64,000 nucleotides of DNA from Cognataquiflexum rubidum (GCF_022538115.1 NZ_JAKZAL010000002.1:186001-250000); one strand, 5' to 3'; positions 43,667 through 56,100 are shown, counted from the first letter of the stretch. Notes: a model not told the origin generated them from the sequence alone. Numbers and translations are program-made.

Positions 43667-44272
43667 ATGAAAAAGATATTCAGTTTATTTGTAGTATGCT
43701 CAGTTTTTATAGCCTGTGATAAGGACGAACCGAATCCAACCATAAATGACCCTGAGAAATTCGAGGCCGTCTTTTCAGGAGACCTGAAGGGAGAAATGGT
43801 TTATGATGAAAGTAAATACGTAGGTTTATCCTCTGCCAATTCGCCCCTTACAGATGATTTTGATGCCTATGTTGCCATTACAGGGGTTCAAATGGATCCT
43901 TTGATTACCATTAATTTTTATCCTCCGGACGATCATCCCCGCAGTTCTGATGTGATTTCCATCACTATCAAATCCAAAGATTCCAAGCCCTGGACCTTGG
44001 ATAAGGAGTACAGGACTCCTTACATCAATCAATTGCTCAACTATCCGGACCATGCGATTGTGAGTTACTGGAACGGTGAAGAAAGGGTTGATTATATATC
44101 ATTCTACACTTTTGAAAATACCAATACTTCTGTCAAGGTATGGCGTGAAGGAGGTCTTTTGAAAGGAGAAGTCAAGGCACTCAAGCTATACAATTTCAAT
44201 GGCAACAGGAGACTGAACCTAGAGAGACTGGTCTTTCAGGTAAGGCCTGAAGACGATGATTTGAAGGATTGA
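43667..44272 (+). CDS. Unknown lipoprotein
   Basis: A 201-aa lipoprotein; the start at 43667 gives MKKIFSLFVVCSVFIACDKDEP with an SPII site. The mature part is beta-rich: NDPEKFEAVFSGDLKGEMVYD, ITINFYPPDDHPRSSD, IVSYWNGEERVDYISFYTF and SVKVWREGGLLKGEVKALKL. No family recognised; the length and style resemble small outer-membrane-anchored beta-sandwich proteins of Bacteroidota. It lies 34 nt after the remnant ORF and shares operator b. Confidence 0.7.
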   Translation: MKKIFSLFVVCSVFIACDKDEPNPTINDPEKFEAVFSGDLKGEMVYDESKYVGLSSANSPLTDDFDAYVAITGVQMDPLITINFYPPDDHPRSSDVISITIKSKDSKPWTLDKEYRTPYINQLLNYPDHAIVSYWNGEERVDYISFYTFENTNTSVKVWREGGLLKGEVKALKLYNFNGNRRLNLERLVFQVRPEDDDLKD

Positions 44273-44363
44273 TCAGCATGATGGACCGGATGTATAATAG
44301 GTATCCCTGTTCAAAAATTTGGAGCGACTCAACAAGTCAAACTTTTCCAGATTTTTCCGCTTT

Positions 44364-44428
44364 GTTACATCAGTAGTATTTTATGATACATTTTTGATAT
44401 TCAAAAAGAAGCGGATCAAATAAATTAG
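44364..44428 (+). promoter_or_regulatory. LytTR-type operator and promoter c
   Basis: GTTACA (44364-44369) and GATACA (44385-44390), 21 bp apart. The box TAAATTAG (44421-44428), one mismatch from consensus, starts 31 nt later. Gene A starts at 44464. Confidence 0.7.
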
Positions 44429-44463
44429 ACAATTAAAACTTTTAAAGTATTACTAATAATCTA

Positions 44464-45168
44464 ATGAAAAATATAAAAACGTTATCAACACTATGTTTTA
44501 TGTGCGCTTTCTTTTGGGCAAATGCCCAAGAAATCACAGGTACTGTCAAAAATCATGAAAAATCCGAAATGGATCTGGTTTTGATGCTATTTGGGATGGA
44601 TTATCCAATTTCCATTGGCACTGTGGATAAAAACGGCCAGTTTACCGCTGACCTTGCCGATATTAAAATCGACCAAATACCTGAAGAATTCAAGTCAATG
44701 TCTTTAGGACCTCTATATTTCAATTTTCACTTCAATTGTGACGACGCCAAAGATTTTGGAGAAAATGGAGAAAAATTGGCAGCCAGACAGGATTTTGTCA
44801 GGATGACAAAAAACGGAGATTGGTCTGGTACTGCATTTTTGGTCTCCGATGAAAAAATAAAGAACTGGATGGAAGACCCTGGTTATATTAATGCCGTCAA
44901 AGGATCTTTTTATGAGGTGATGTATGTGGAGGAAGATGTGGCAATCAACATGACCTGTGTCAGCAGTGTGTATGTTGACGAAAACCAACAAGTTGAATCC
45001 CATTACAGTTTTGATATCGAATTGAAAAAGGGCTTCAATTGGGTGGAGTACACCATTCATGAAGTGCATGAGACCGACCCTAGCATCAGGGCTTCCTTTC
45101 CTTCCAAAGTAACCATCAGCAACCTGAAAGACCCCTCCAAAATGCTTTGGATTGGGAGTTATTTCTGA
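44464..45168 (+). CDS. Unknown secreted protein, family A
   Basis: A 234-aa protein with signal peptide (TLCFMCAFFWANAQE), then EITGTVKNHEKSEMDLVL and a beta-rich mature part (SIGTVDKNGQFTADLAD, YFNFHFNCDDAKDFGENGEK, EEDVAINMTCVSSVYVDENQ, FNWVEYTIHEVHETDPSIRA). The end SNLKDPSKMLWIGSYF is shared with a truncated copy at 46193. By eye it is a distant paralogue of the next gene (family B: same order of G-x-I/V-D-D/K-N-G, EDxAxxxTC and GWNxVxYxIxEV motifs). Function unknown. A terminator follows. Confidence 0.65.
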   Translation: MKNIKTLSTLCFMCAFFWANAQEITGTVKNHEKSEMDLVLMLFGMDYPISIGTVDKNGQFTADLADIKIDQIPEEFKSMSLGPLYFNFHFNCDDAKDFGENGEKLAARQDFVRMTKNGDWSGTAFLVSDEKIKNWMEDPGYINAVKGSFYEVMYVEEDVAINMTCVSSVYVDENQQVESHYSFDIELKKGFNWVEYTIHEVHETDPSIRASFPSKVTISNLKDPSKMLWIGSYF

Positions 45169-45324
45169 TCCCAATTGTTATTGATCGTGATGAAAATGAA
45201 AAGTTATTGATTTTGATTCCAATCGACGTCGATTGAAACAGGGAGTTTTTGACCAAACACTTTTTTAGAACTTAAACACAATTTTTTCCTGCCCCAAAAG
45301 GGCAGGTTTTTTTTAGTTACCTCA
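44848..45324. repeat. Segmental duplication, copy 1
   Basis: The 3' half of gene A, its terminator and the first half site of operator d recur almost unchanged at 46193-46670 (offset 1345-1346 nt, one single-base indel in the T-run). Confidence 0.85.
45288..45314 (+). terminator. Terminator of gene A
   Basis: Perfect 7-bp stem CCTGCCC (45288-45294) / GGGCAGG (45300-45306), then 8 T. The next operator starts 2 nt later. Confidence 0.85.
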
Positions 45325-45380
45325 GTAATACTCTTTGATACAATTTTGATATCCTTCCGATCAGGTGTTGTTTAAGTTTA
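45316..45380 (+). promoter_or_regulatory. LytTR-type operator and promoter d
   Basis: GTTACC (45316-45321) and GATACA (45337-45342), 21 bp apart. The box TAAGTTTA (45373-45380), one mismatch from consensus, starts 31 nt later. Gene B starts at 45442. Confidence 0.7.
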
Positions 45381-45441
45381 GATTTCAGTACTGAAATATG
45401 AATTCAGTCCTGAGGAGATGACTGGATATATTAACCAAAAG

Positions 45442-46179
45442 ATGATGAAAACTATATATTTGCTAGTATCCCTTTCGATTTTAAACTTACATCATGTGGC
45501 TGTTGCCCAAGGGACTTTATCCGGCATTATCTCTGATTATACGGAAGGAAATGGTCTGATTATTTCGTATGATATCGTAACAGGGGATAAACACACTTGG
45601 GGCTCAATTGATGACAATGGTATGATTACGGTTCCTTTATCAGCCACTTATTTGGACGAGATCAAGAAAATGGCTGCTAAAGCACAGAAAAAAGCACCTA
45701 GGGGATTTACCTTAAAATTACCCACCGTCGAAGATTCTTTTACTTGTAGGTATCCTGATGTCAAATTTGAAAATCCCGGTTGCTTGGTTTCCGGTTTGCC
45801 GGACTTAATGCTTACCGACAATAAGAAAAAAGCAGAGAACGGAAGAATTTACGCAGTCAACAACTCCCTCATTGCAAATTGGTTGCATCATGATCAAAAA
45901 GGGAATATTGGCTTAGGGTACTATTTGATATTTTACTTTGCCGAGGACAAAGCTTCGGCAATGGGGACCTGCATGGGCACAAATTATACGGGATTAGGGG
46001 AGGAGAATTATGATAAGTTCACGCTATATGAACTTGAACTTGAGCCAGGCTGGAACATTGTCCAATACGAAATCGAAGAGGTTTTTGAATCAAAAAACGG
46101 AGGTGTTTTTCCAGAGGTCATCAAAGTAACAAAACTAGAAAATTTACCAAATGATCTTATATGGGTGAGGGTGAAGTGA
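45442..46179 (+). CDS. Unknown secreted protein, family B
   Basis: A 245-aa protein, start at 45442 (MMKTIYLLVSLSILNLHHVAVAQ, a signal peptide). Mature motifs: GTLSGIISDYTEGNGLIISYD, HTWGSIDDNGMITVPLSATY, DSFTCRYPDVKFENPGCLVSG, and GWNIVQYEIEEVFESKNGG near the end. It resembles gene A in motif order and length. Two Cys (DSFTCRYP and PGCLVSG) may form a disulfide. Function unknown; the pair A-B looks like a duplicated unit, since remnants of both follow downstream. Confidence 0.65.
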   Translation: MMKTIYLLVSLSILNLHHVAVAQGTLSGIISDYTEGNGLIISYDIVTGDKHTWGSIDDNGMITVPLSATYLDEIKKMAAKAQKKAPRGFTLKLPTVEDSFTCRYPDVKFENPGCLVSGLPDLMLTDNKKKAENGRIYAVNNSLIANWLHHDQKGNIGLGYYLIFYFAEDKASAMGTCMGTNYTGLGEENYDKFTLYELELEPGWNIVQYEIEEVFESKNGGVFPEVIKVTKLENLPNDLIWVRVK

Positions 46180-46192
46180 TTTTTGCGTTTCA

Positions 46193-46513
46193 GATGAAGG
46201 ATTGAGACCTTGGATGGAAGACCCAGGTTATATTAATGCCGTCAAAGGATCTTTTTATGAGGTGATGTATGTGGAGGAAGATGTGGCAATCAACATGACC
46301 TGTGTCAGCAGTGTGTATGTTGACGAAAACCAACAAGTTGAATCCCATTACAGTTTTGATATCGAATTGAAAAAGGGCTTCAATTGGGTAGAGTACACCA
46401 TTCATGAAGTGCATGAGACCGACCCCAGCATCAGGGCTTCCTTTCCTTCCAAAGTAACCATCAGCAACCTCAAAGACCCCTCCAAAATGCTTTGGATTGG
46501 GAGTTATTTCTGA
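46193..46513 (+). pseudogene. 5'-truncated copy of gene A
   Basis: The last 103 or so codons of gene A, almost identical (from WMEDPGYINAVKGSFYEV to SNLKDPSKMLWIGSYF), without signal peptide, start codon, operator or the N-terminal half. It directly follows gene B. A dead remnant of a duplication. Confidence 0.85.
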
Positions 46514-46633
46514 TCCCAATTATTATTGATTGTGATGAAAATGAAAAGTTATTGATTTTGATTCCAATCGACATCGATTGAAACAGGGAGTTTTTGACCA
46601 AACACTTTTTTAGAACTTAAACACGATTTTTTT

Positions 46634-46660
46634 CCTGCCCCAAAAGGGCAGGTTTTTTTT
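46634..46660 (+). terminator. Duplicated terminator
   Basis: The same CCTGCCC/GGGCAGG stem as at 45288, followed by 8 T. Confidence 0.8.
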
Positions 46661-46806
46661 AGTTACCTCATCAAGATGTTTAAAAAATTTCCTATTGTGT
46701 CATTTTGGTGAGGTTTTGATCCTGACTGATAAGTTTGAAGAATATTAAAACAACTTTTGAGAACCCTTCTTTTCATTGAAAATTGCCAATGGATATTTCT
46801 TGATCA

Positions 46807-46974
46807 ATGGATCATACTAATTGCAAACCCTTTAATCTTTTTGAAGCACAAGTTTTAATTATTTCGTGTGATAATGTGACAAGGGATTTGTACATCTGCG
46901 GCAAAATTGATAATGATGATTTCGTAACAGTTCCGTGGTTAGACACTCACTGGGATGAGTCCAAAAATATTTGA
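46807..46974 (+). pseudogene. Decayed fragment of gene B
   Basis: A 55-codon ORF without signal peptide. Its segment VLIISCDNVTRDLYICGKID..DFVTVPW..THWDESK aligns by eye with LIISYDIVTGDKHTWGSIDDNGMITVPLSATYLDEIK in gene B. Placed where gene B would lie after truncated A, so it completes a degenerate second A-B unit. Confidence 0.65.
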
Positions 46975-47018
46975 TGCCAAAAGCCTGAAATAAACTTTTG
47001 AGCTTTTTTTTTAAGGAT

Positions 47019-47083
47019 GTTACATGAGTGATACTCTTTGGTACAACTCTGATATCTTCAATGTCAGGTGTTTTTGATTTTTG
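47019..47083 (+). promoter_or_regulatory. LytTR-type operator and promoter e
   Basis: GTTACA (47019-47024) and GGTACA (47040-47045), 21 bp apart. The box GATTTTTG (47076-47083), one mismatch from consensus, starts 31 nt later. The giant gene begins at 47112. Confidence 0.7.
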
Positions 47084-47111
47084 CTTTGATAAAAATTAAA
47101 TCAAAAGTGCC

Positions 47112-50100
47112 ATGGAAAAATTTTACGCCTCTGCTTTGCGATTTTTAAGAAATTCAGGGAATTCAATTCTCTTCCTTTTCCTAGAAAATTCTGAAAATCA
47201 GTCTTGTTTTCGGAAAATTTTTGACCATCTCAATTTTTTTGAATCTTTCAAAAAAAGAGTGTGGTATTGTCTCTTTGTTTTTTACCTGGTTTTAATACAA
47301 TCACCAAGTTTTGCCCAAGCGCCTACGGTACCCTCTTCTAACCTTACCTTTACGAATTTGGATGGGGACCGGTTTATAGCAAGGTTTACCAGAGGCAACG
47401 GACAAAATCGGATCATAATTGCCAGTGAGAGTCCTGTTACGGCTGTGCCTGTCAATGGAGCAGATTATTTGGCCGGAAATTTCGGACTGGGAAATGAAAT
47501 CAGTCCGGGGCAATTTGTGGTTTACAAGGGTACTGCTGATGCTACTTGGCTCTATGGATTTAACCATTCGACGACGTACTATTTAAAAATATTCGAATAC
47601 AACGGTTCAAATTTCACTACTGAATATTTGACTGATCAATTTTTAGAAGGTTCTATGACCACACTCACGGGCCCGGCGGTGCAGGCTAGTAGTCTAACTT
47701 TTACCAATATCACCGGAAACTCGATGACGCTAAATTGGACCAAAGGAAACGGAACGTCGAGGATGATCGTGGCCCGGGTAGATGCTCCGGTGAACGTCGA
47801 GCCAGTGGACCTGACCAATTACGGAGCGAGCAGTTCGTTTGGAGGAGGAACTCAGATCAGTCCGGGGAATTATGTGATATACAACGGGACAGGGACGAGC
47901 ATGAATCTGTCAAATTTGGCTCCAAACAAGACCTATCATTTTTCGATTTTTGAATACAACGGCGGAGATGGGAAGATTTACCTTCGTCCGGGAGCAACGG
48001 GGAGCCAATTGACTGCCTCAGCACCAAGCCTTCCCGCGACTAATTTTTCCACCAGAAGCATTGACGGGAATCGGTTTATCTATGAATTTACCCGAGGCAA
48101 TGGTACCCAAAGGATTGTAATTGCAAAAAAGGGGAGTGCGGTGACAGCTGTTCCGGTGGATGGGGAGACCTACACGGGCAATGATGTTTTTGGCTCGGGA
48201 ACTCAGATTTTACCCGGTGAATATGTAGTGAGCAACGGGACAGCCAATGCAATGTGGATTTACGGATTGGAGCCGGGGAGTACCTATCATTTTGCGGTCT
48301 TCGAATACAATGGGACGGGAACGCAGACTTTTTACCTCAGAGATCCTTATCTGACTGGCACGGGCAGCACGCTTACGGGTCCGACGGTGCAGGCGAGCAA
48401 TCTGACTTTTACCAATATTACCGGAAACTCGATGACACTAAACTGGACCAAAGGAGATGGTACATCCCGGATGATCGTGGCCCGGGTGGATGATTCTGTG
48501 AATGCAGAGCCAGTGGACCTGACCAATTACGGAGCGAGCAGTTCGTTTGGAGGAGGAACTCAGATCAGTCCGGGGAATTATGTGATATACAACGGGACAG
48601 GGACGAGCATGAATCTGTCAAATTTGGCTCCAAACAAGACCTATCATTTTTCGATTTTTGAATACAACGGCGGAGATGGGAAGATTTACCTTCGTCCGGG
48701 AGCAACGGGGAGCCAACTGACTGCCTCAGCACCAACCCTTCCCGCGACTAATTTTTCCACCAGAAGCATTGACGGCGATCGGTTTATCTATGAGTTTACT
48801 CGGGGAAATGGTACGCGCAGGGTAGTGATTGCAAAGAAGGGGAGTCCGGTAACCGCTTTGCCGGCAGATGGATTGAGCTATACGGGAAATGAAGTTTTTG
48901 GCTCGGGAACTCAGATTTTACCCGGTGAATATGTGGTGAGCAACGGGACAGCCAATGCGATGTGGCTTTATGGTTTGGAGCCTAAAACCACCTATCATTT
49001 TGCGGTGTTCGAATACAACGGAACCGGATCGGAGATTTTTTTTCAGACAGATCAATACCTGTCTGCTGCAGGAAGTACTTTGAGCAGTCCTACTGTCCAA
49101 TCCAGCAATGCTTTCATCAGTAGCAGAAGTAGTTCTTCGATCAATGTTTCCTGGACCAAAGGTAATGGATCGGATCGTATTCTGATTGGGAGAAAAGACG
49201 GTCCAGTCAATGTGTCGCCTGAAGATTTGAGTAATTATACGGTAAGTTCAACGTATGGAACCCGAGAAATCGGAACGGGAAATTATCTCCTTTATCAAGG
49301 AAGTGGCACTAATGTTAATATTACCAATCTCGAATCCGGCACGAATTATAACTTTGCCCTTTTTGAATACAATGGAAGTTCGGCAAAGCTCTACCTAAGA
49401 CCTGGATACGCTTTTGCCTTAGAGACTTTTGGAGAAAGACCTACCGTACAGTCTTCGAATGCTTCTTATTCCAATATTGATTTTGATTCATTCGATGTTG
49501 CTTTTGCAAAAGGAAATGGAACCCGTCGACTAGTGCTTGCACGTGCAGGAGCTCCGGTCAATGCAGGTCCTTCAGATTTTGCAAAATATTTAGCGAATTC
49601 CAGTTTTGGTCAAGGCGATCAGATCGGATCTGGAAATTTTGTTGTCTATAATGATACTGGAGAAAACTTCCTTTTAGAAGGACTAGAACCAGGGCTTACT
49701 TACCATTTGGCATTTTTTGAATACAGTCTTTCTGAGCAAGGTGCACTATACTTGGCACCTGCCTATACGTCTTCACAGAGGACAAATGAGCCGCTAGATT
49801 TAGGGATTTCTAGTATTATCAGTCCGCTTTCAGGATGTGATTTAACCCAACTGGAGGAAATCACAGTCGAGGTGACAAACAAGAGCTCAACCCCAGTAAG
49901 TGCCTTTAGCCTGGCCTACTCAATCAATGGCGGGACTCCAATCGTAGAGGAGTTGACTGGAGAAAATCTGATCCCTGGAAATGGGACATTGACCTATACG
50001 TTCACACAAAAAGCTGATCTCTCAGCGAAACAAGTTTATCAGGTTTCTGTCTCCTTGGCTTTAGCGGGAGATATCGATTCCGCTAATGATGCTCTGACTG

Positions 50101-53100
50101 TATCGGTAGAAAACTATCCTGAGTTGGTCACTACCATCACGCCAAATTCAACTATTACACAAGGAGAATCCATTCTTCTGGAAGTGACTGGAGGAATTGA
50201 GTACCTATGGAATACTGAAGAAACTAATTCCTCGATCACGGTACAGCCTATGGAATCTACAGCGTATTCTGTGGAAATCACGGATGCAAATGGCTGTTCG
50301 GTTGTTCGGACTGTTTTTGTAGAGGTGATTCCAAATCCGTGCTTTGGTGTCACCTGCCCTCCAGGATTTGGATGTGTCCAAGGAGGCTGTTTTGACGAAT
50401 TTTACTCTGTTTCAGGAACGGTCCGCGACTCCGAAACCAACGAGCCTCTTTCCGGTGTGCTGGCATCATCAGTTACTGAGGGAGTCTTGACAGACGAAAA
50501 TGGTCACTATACCATTACAGTGGGGTATGAAGCTATCATCACCTTTTCCAAAATAGGCTATGTGGATTTTACATCTGATCCGATTCTTGAATCTAGAGCA
50601 GATTTGGACATTTTACTGCTTCCTGTACCTGATATCTGTGATGGCGTCACCTGCCCACCGGGATTTGGATGTTATGAGGGAGGCTGTTTTGACGAATTTT
50701 ACTCTGTTTCAGGTACGGTCCGCGACTTCGAAACCAACGAGCCTCTTTCCGGTGTGCTGGCATCATCAGTTACTGAGGGAGTCTTGACAGACGAAAATGG
50801 TCACTATACCATTACAGTGGGGTATGAAGCTATCATCACCTTTTCCAAAATAGGCTATGTGGATTTTACATCTGATCCGATTCTTGAATCTAGAGCAGAT
50901 TTGGACATTTTACTGCTTCCTGTACCTGATATCTGTGATGGCGTCACCTGCCCACCGGGATTTGGATGTTATGAGGGAGGCTGTTTTGACGAATTTTACT
51001 CTGTTTCAGGTACGGTCCGCGACTTCGAAACCAACGAGCCTCTTTCCGGTGTGCTGGCATCATCAGTTACTGAGGGAGTCTTGACAGACGAAAATGGTCA
51101 CTATACCATTACAGTGGGGTATGAAGCTATTATCACCTTTTCCAAAATAGGCTATGAGGATTTCACTTCTGATCCGATTCCAGGACAGACAAGTGATTTG
51201 GATGTACTGCTTCAGCCGTCTATAGATCTCTGTGAAGGAGTCACTTGTGCTATAGGTGAAGCTTGTTTTCAAGGAACATGCTTTCCGACTTCATTTGAAG
51301 TGAATGGCACGGTGGTTGGTTCAGGGCTTGGTGATAAGCTTTCCGGCGTTGCAATCAAATCGCAACAAACCGGGGCTTCTTTAGGGACGACAAATGGACA
51401 AGGGGAATTCCAAGTAGATGTGATGTCGGGAGACCGAATGATTTTCGAAAAGGGCGGATACGAAACAGTTCAGTCCGAGGTTATCATTGATTCCCAAACA
51501 GGATTACAGATTTTTATGGTGGATATTGCCTGCAAAGATTTGACCTGCCCACCAGGATTTGGATGTTATCAAGGAGGCTGTTTTGAATTTTTTTATCCAG
51601 TATCAGGCACAGTTCGCGATTCAGAAACCAACGAGCCTCTTTCCGGTGTGCTGGCATCATCAGTTACTGAGGGAGTCTTGACAGACGAAAATGGTCACTA
51701 TACCATTGGCATAGGCTATGAAGATGTCATTACCTTTTCTAAAATAGGCTATGTGGATTTCACATCTGATCCGATTCTTGAATCTAGAGCAGATTTGGAC
51801 ATTTTACTGCTTCCTGTCCTTGATTTATGTGAGTTCGTCACCTGCCCACCAGGATTTGGATGTGTCCAAGGAGGCTGTTTTGACGAATTTTACTCTGTTT
51901 CAGGTACGGTCCGCGACTCCGAAACCAACGAGCCTCTTTCCGGTGTGCTGGCATCATCTGGTACCTCACTCGGGCTTGAGGAGGTCTTGACAGACGCAAA
52001 TGGTAACTATACTATTACAGTGGGGTATGAAGCTATCATCACCTTTTCCAAAATAGGTTATGAGAATTTCAATTCTGATCCGATTCTAGGACAGACAAGT
52101 GGTTTGGATGTGCTGCTTCAACCGAAAATAGACCTCTGTGAGGGAGTCACGTGTCAGCCTGGCGAAGTTTGTTACCTTGGAAATTGCTTTGAGTTTAGTG
52201 AGGTATTCACTGTATCTGGTATCGTCACTATTAGTTCCACTGAAAGTCCTCTTAGATATGTGAAAGTTTCTTCGGTACCTGAGGGATCAGGAGACAATGT
52301 TGTATATACTGATTCAAATGGGTTTTATACGATCTCCGTTCTTGATGGAGAACAAATAAAATTTGAAAGAGAATTTTTTGATTCATTTACTTCTCAGCCA
52401 ATAGTTCAAAGTTCAAGTGATTTTAACGTTACGCTTACTCGCAATTGTGATGGAACTTATTGCGCTATTGGGAGATCCTGCTTCCAGGGTGAATGTTACC
52501 TCAATTGCAGCTTGGATCAAGATTGTCCTCCGGGCACTAAGTGCTCAAATGGCCTATGTATGCCATTTGAGGAAGTTCTGGTTACTGGAGTTGTCAGGGA
52601 TATTGACTCAAATCTGCCATTGGCAAATGTTAGAGTGAGAAGTTATTTTACTTTAGAACTAATATTATCAGATGAAAATGGCAACTTCCAATTTACCGTC
52701 TTAGAAGGGGATAAATTAGGTTTTGATTTAACTGACTACGATAGTTATCTCAGTCCTGAGATAAGTATTGGCCAGGCGCCATTAGAAGTCTTTTTGCAGT
52801 TTAACCCCCAAGATCCTTGTAAGGATGTTTATTGTGCCTTAGGTACCAGTTGTGTAGCAGGAGAGTGCAAAACAAACTGTTCTCAAGATTTGGATTGTCC
52901 TCCGGGTACCATTTGTATGGGAAATCGAGTCTGCCTGGCATATGATGAATTTTGTCTGCTCAGTGATTGTCCTGAAGGTAGCATCTGTCAGGGAGGCCGG
53001 TGTATTGCACCTGATGATCCTTGCTTTGATACCAACTGTCTTCCCGGTTCTTTATGCTTGGAAGGATTTTGTATAGTAGCTAATGATCCCTACTATACCG

Positions 53101-56100
53101 TGTCAGGACAAGTGACAGATGCCAGGACCGGTTTGCCACTTTCTGGAGTAGAAGTGAATAAGGGAGTTGGAATTTACCCGATTTCCTACACCGATCTAAA
53201 TGGATTTTATTCTGTCAAAATCCCATTCGGATATGTGCTTGAATTTTCCAGATGGGATTATACTGAGTTCGCCAGTCCCCCGGTGGCATTCTCAAGAAGT
53301 CAGTACAACGTGCAGTTGCACAAAAATTGGTGCTTACTCAATGAATGTCAGCCAGGACAGGTCTGTATTGACGGTAGATGTCAAACCATCTTTTACACTG
53401 TCTCCGGTACAGTCAGAGATGAACTGACCAATCTACCGATCTCTGGTGCGTTTGTGAAAACTCCCGGTGCCGAGACTCAGACAGATGAAGCTGGCTCTTA
53501 TACGATTGAGGTGATTATGGGCAATGCCATTTTCTTTGAAAAGGATGGCTATGCTTCGCTCCAGTCTCCAAATGTGTCTGCTGATAATCCAGGGTATGAT
53601 GTGCTTCTCGGGCCGGATCAGTGTGAGGGTATCACTTGTGAATCTGGATTTACTTGTAAAAATGGAGATTGTGTGCCTGATCCATGTGCCGGAATAGTCT
53701 GTCAGCCAGGTGAATTCTGTTTTAATGGAACCTGTTTCCCAGTCCCTGATTTGACCATCTTAGGTACAGTAAAAGATATCAATACAGGAGCACCAATACC
53801 AGCCTCTGCAGTAGTCAATGGATTGCCGACTTTGGTAGATTACAATGGGTACTTCATTGTTACCGTGCCTTATGGAGAGCAAATACTGTTTATAGCTGAA
53901 GGGTATGAATGGGAGTATTCGCCATTGGTGACGGAAGATTTTGAGGTGTTGGAAATATTTATGACCCCAGTTGGTGGTTGTGAGGACGTTGTATGCCCGG
54001 ATGGCAAGATCTGTGACAATGGTGTTTGTACTGATCCTTGTGAAATTATTAATTGTCCTCCGGGTACAAGCTGTTATGCTGGCCAATGCCTACCGGTGGT
54101 TTGTGAAAGTAGCTTTACAACACTACAGGTTACGCCTGATCTCGGTACAAGTGAAACCGAATTTACCTTCACTATCTCCTATGTTGATTCTAACAATTTG
54201 CAACTAAACCTTGGATTCCCTAGGCTTGAACTGGATTCAAACGGTAACGGGGTACTGACGGATGCAGGCGATTTGAGCTTTGCAATGGAAGAGGTAGATC
54301 CAAGTGATTTGAATATGACTGATGGCAAATTGTATCAGGTACGAGTCAGCGGTTTGAAGGAAACAAGTGATTGGAAAGCAAGAGTGGTCGCTGTCAACAA
54401 CTTTGGATGTATTACCGAATCACCATTTATCAATCAGCCTGTAATCCAAACAAGTAATCTGGACTTGGCCATTTTTGCAAACAATATCAGCTTTACTAAA
54501 GAAAATCCGAACACTGATGAAGCGATCACCATTTTCGCCCGGGTCAGAAATATTTCTGATTTCCCAGCCGAAAACTTTGTGGTCTCTGCCTATGATGGTG
54601 ATGTACGGATTTTTACCACTACTATCGATAATCTATCACCAAGATCGCATAACGATCTTTCCTGGCAATATAGTTTTGGAGAAGCCGGTTTCTATCCGAT
54701 CAAAGTGGTAATCGATGAAACGGATGTCGTGGAGGAAATCAATGAGCTCAACAATTTTGCAATCCGTCCTGTCATTGTCGGTAATTATGTCCTTCCAGGT
54801 GGTATTGAAGCCACGGCAAGTCCAAATTCAGCGACTGTCTATGTGAATTCTTTTGTGACCATTTCCGGAAAAGCATCCTATTTCGGAATTGATGAAGGAG
54901 TGGATCCGGATGTGGCAGGAGCGAATGTTTCGATGTCTTACGAACAAGGTTCCTTCCAAGCTACCACGGGTTCCAATGGTTCTTTCAGCCGATCAGTGAA
55001 AATGCCATCAGTACCTGGAATTTACACCTTCACCGGAAGTGTCACAGATTATACCTTAACCGGTGAAATACCGTCCTTCCAGGTAGAAGTAATACCGTAT
55101 CCTGAGCGGCCAGATTTGGTGGCTTCCATCGTTTTGGATCAAACTGAAGTGCTAGCTGGAGAAACAGTAACAGGTACTGCCACGGTTTCCAATTTCGGAG
55201 ATTTGACTGCGAATAATTTCATGTTCCGCTATTCTTCCTGTGAAGGAGTTTTGGCAGAAGTCCTGATAACAGCCTTAGCACCAGGGGAAAGTAGAAGCTT
55301 TAATTTCTCTACTACCCTCAGTCAGGTTGGAAGCTGCTTCAATCCAAACAACTGTACGTTCACGGCCAGCGCTGATGTCAATAATGAAGTAGTCGAACAG
55401 ACCAAAACCAACAACTCTGCGAGTAGAAGACTTACTGTACTTCCAACTTTGCCTGATCTCACGCCATCTCAAAGTTCTGTAGCAACAAGCTCAAGAATGG
55501 AAACTCCATTCCAGTTTACCGTTCGCGTAGATAATATTGGAGGAGTATCTACTACCGGTTCATTTGTGGTCAATGTCTATGTAGATGATGTTTTGAAAGA
55601 TTCCAGAACCTTCGAAGACCTCGGAAAGTGCAGTCATGTTAGCTATCCTATTACTCTGGAATTTGAAACTCAAGCGGATCATGTGATCAAGATCAAAGTA
55701 GACGAACCTCTTGGCAGCGGTAGTATCACTGAGTATCGTGAAGACAATAATGAATTCACCAGCATGGTTCGATACAGTCCGCCTCCTGTTTTGAGACCCA
55801 ATCTTGCAATAGGGATCGCGGATTTGTCGGTAAGTCCTGTTCTTCCGGGTATCGGTCAAAACTTCCTGATCAAAGCCAAGGTCAGAAATAATGGCAGCGC
55901 TCCGGTTTCTGAACCTTTCGAAGTCAGATTTACTGTGACTGAAGGAACAGAAACAAGGGTAATTCCAGTCCTTGTTTCTGACCAAATACTAAATGGCGGA
56001 GAAAAACTGGTTGAAATCGAAACTTTATTAGGAAGCAATGGTAATCACTCGGTTTTGGTGGAATTGGATTCTGAGGATGTGATTGACGAGAGTTCGGAAT

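Larger units (their letters stand above)
46193..46670. repeat. Segmental duplication, copy 2
   Basis: See 44848-45324. The copy ends inside the LytTR operator: GTTACC (46662-46667) is present but the second half site is missing. Confidence 0.85.

Noticed and set aside
46662-46667. Sixth LytTR half site
   Set aside because: Only GTTACC is present; the second half site and -10 box are missing because the duplication ends here. Treated as a remnant.
50338-54100. Regularly spaced repeats that could suggest a CRISPR-like array
   Set aside because: Unit length is about 297 bp, in frame, and codes for Cys-rich/CpReg domains; no short repeat-spacer pattern.
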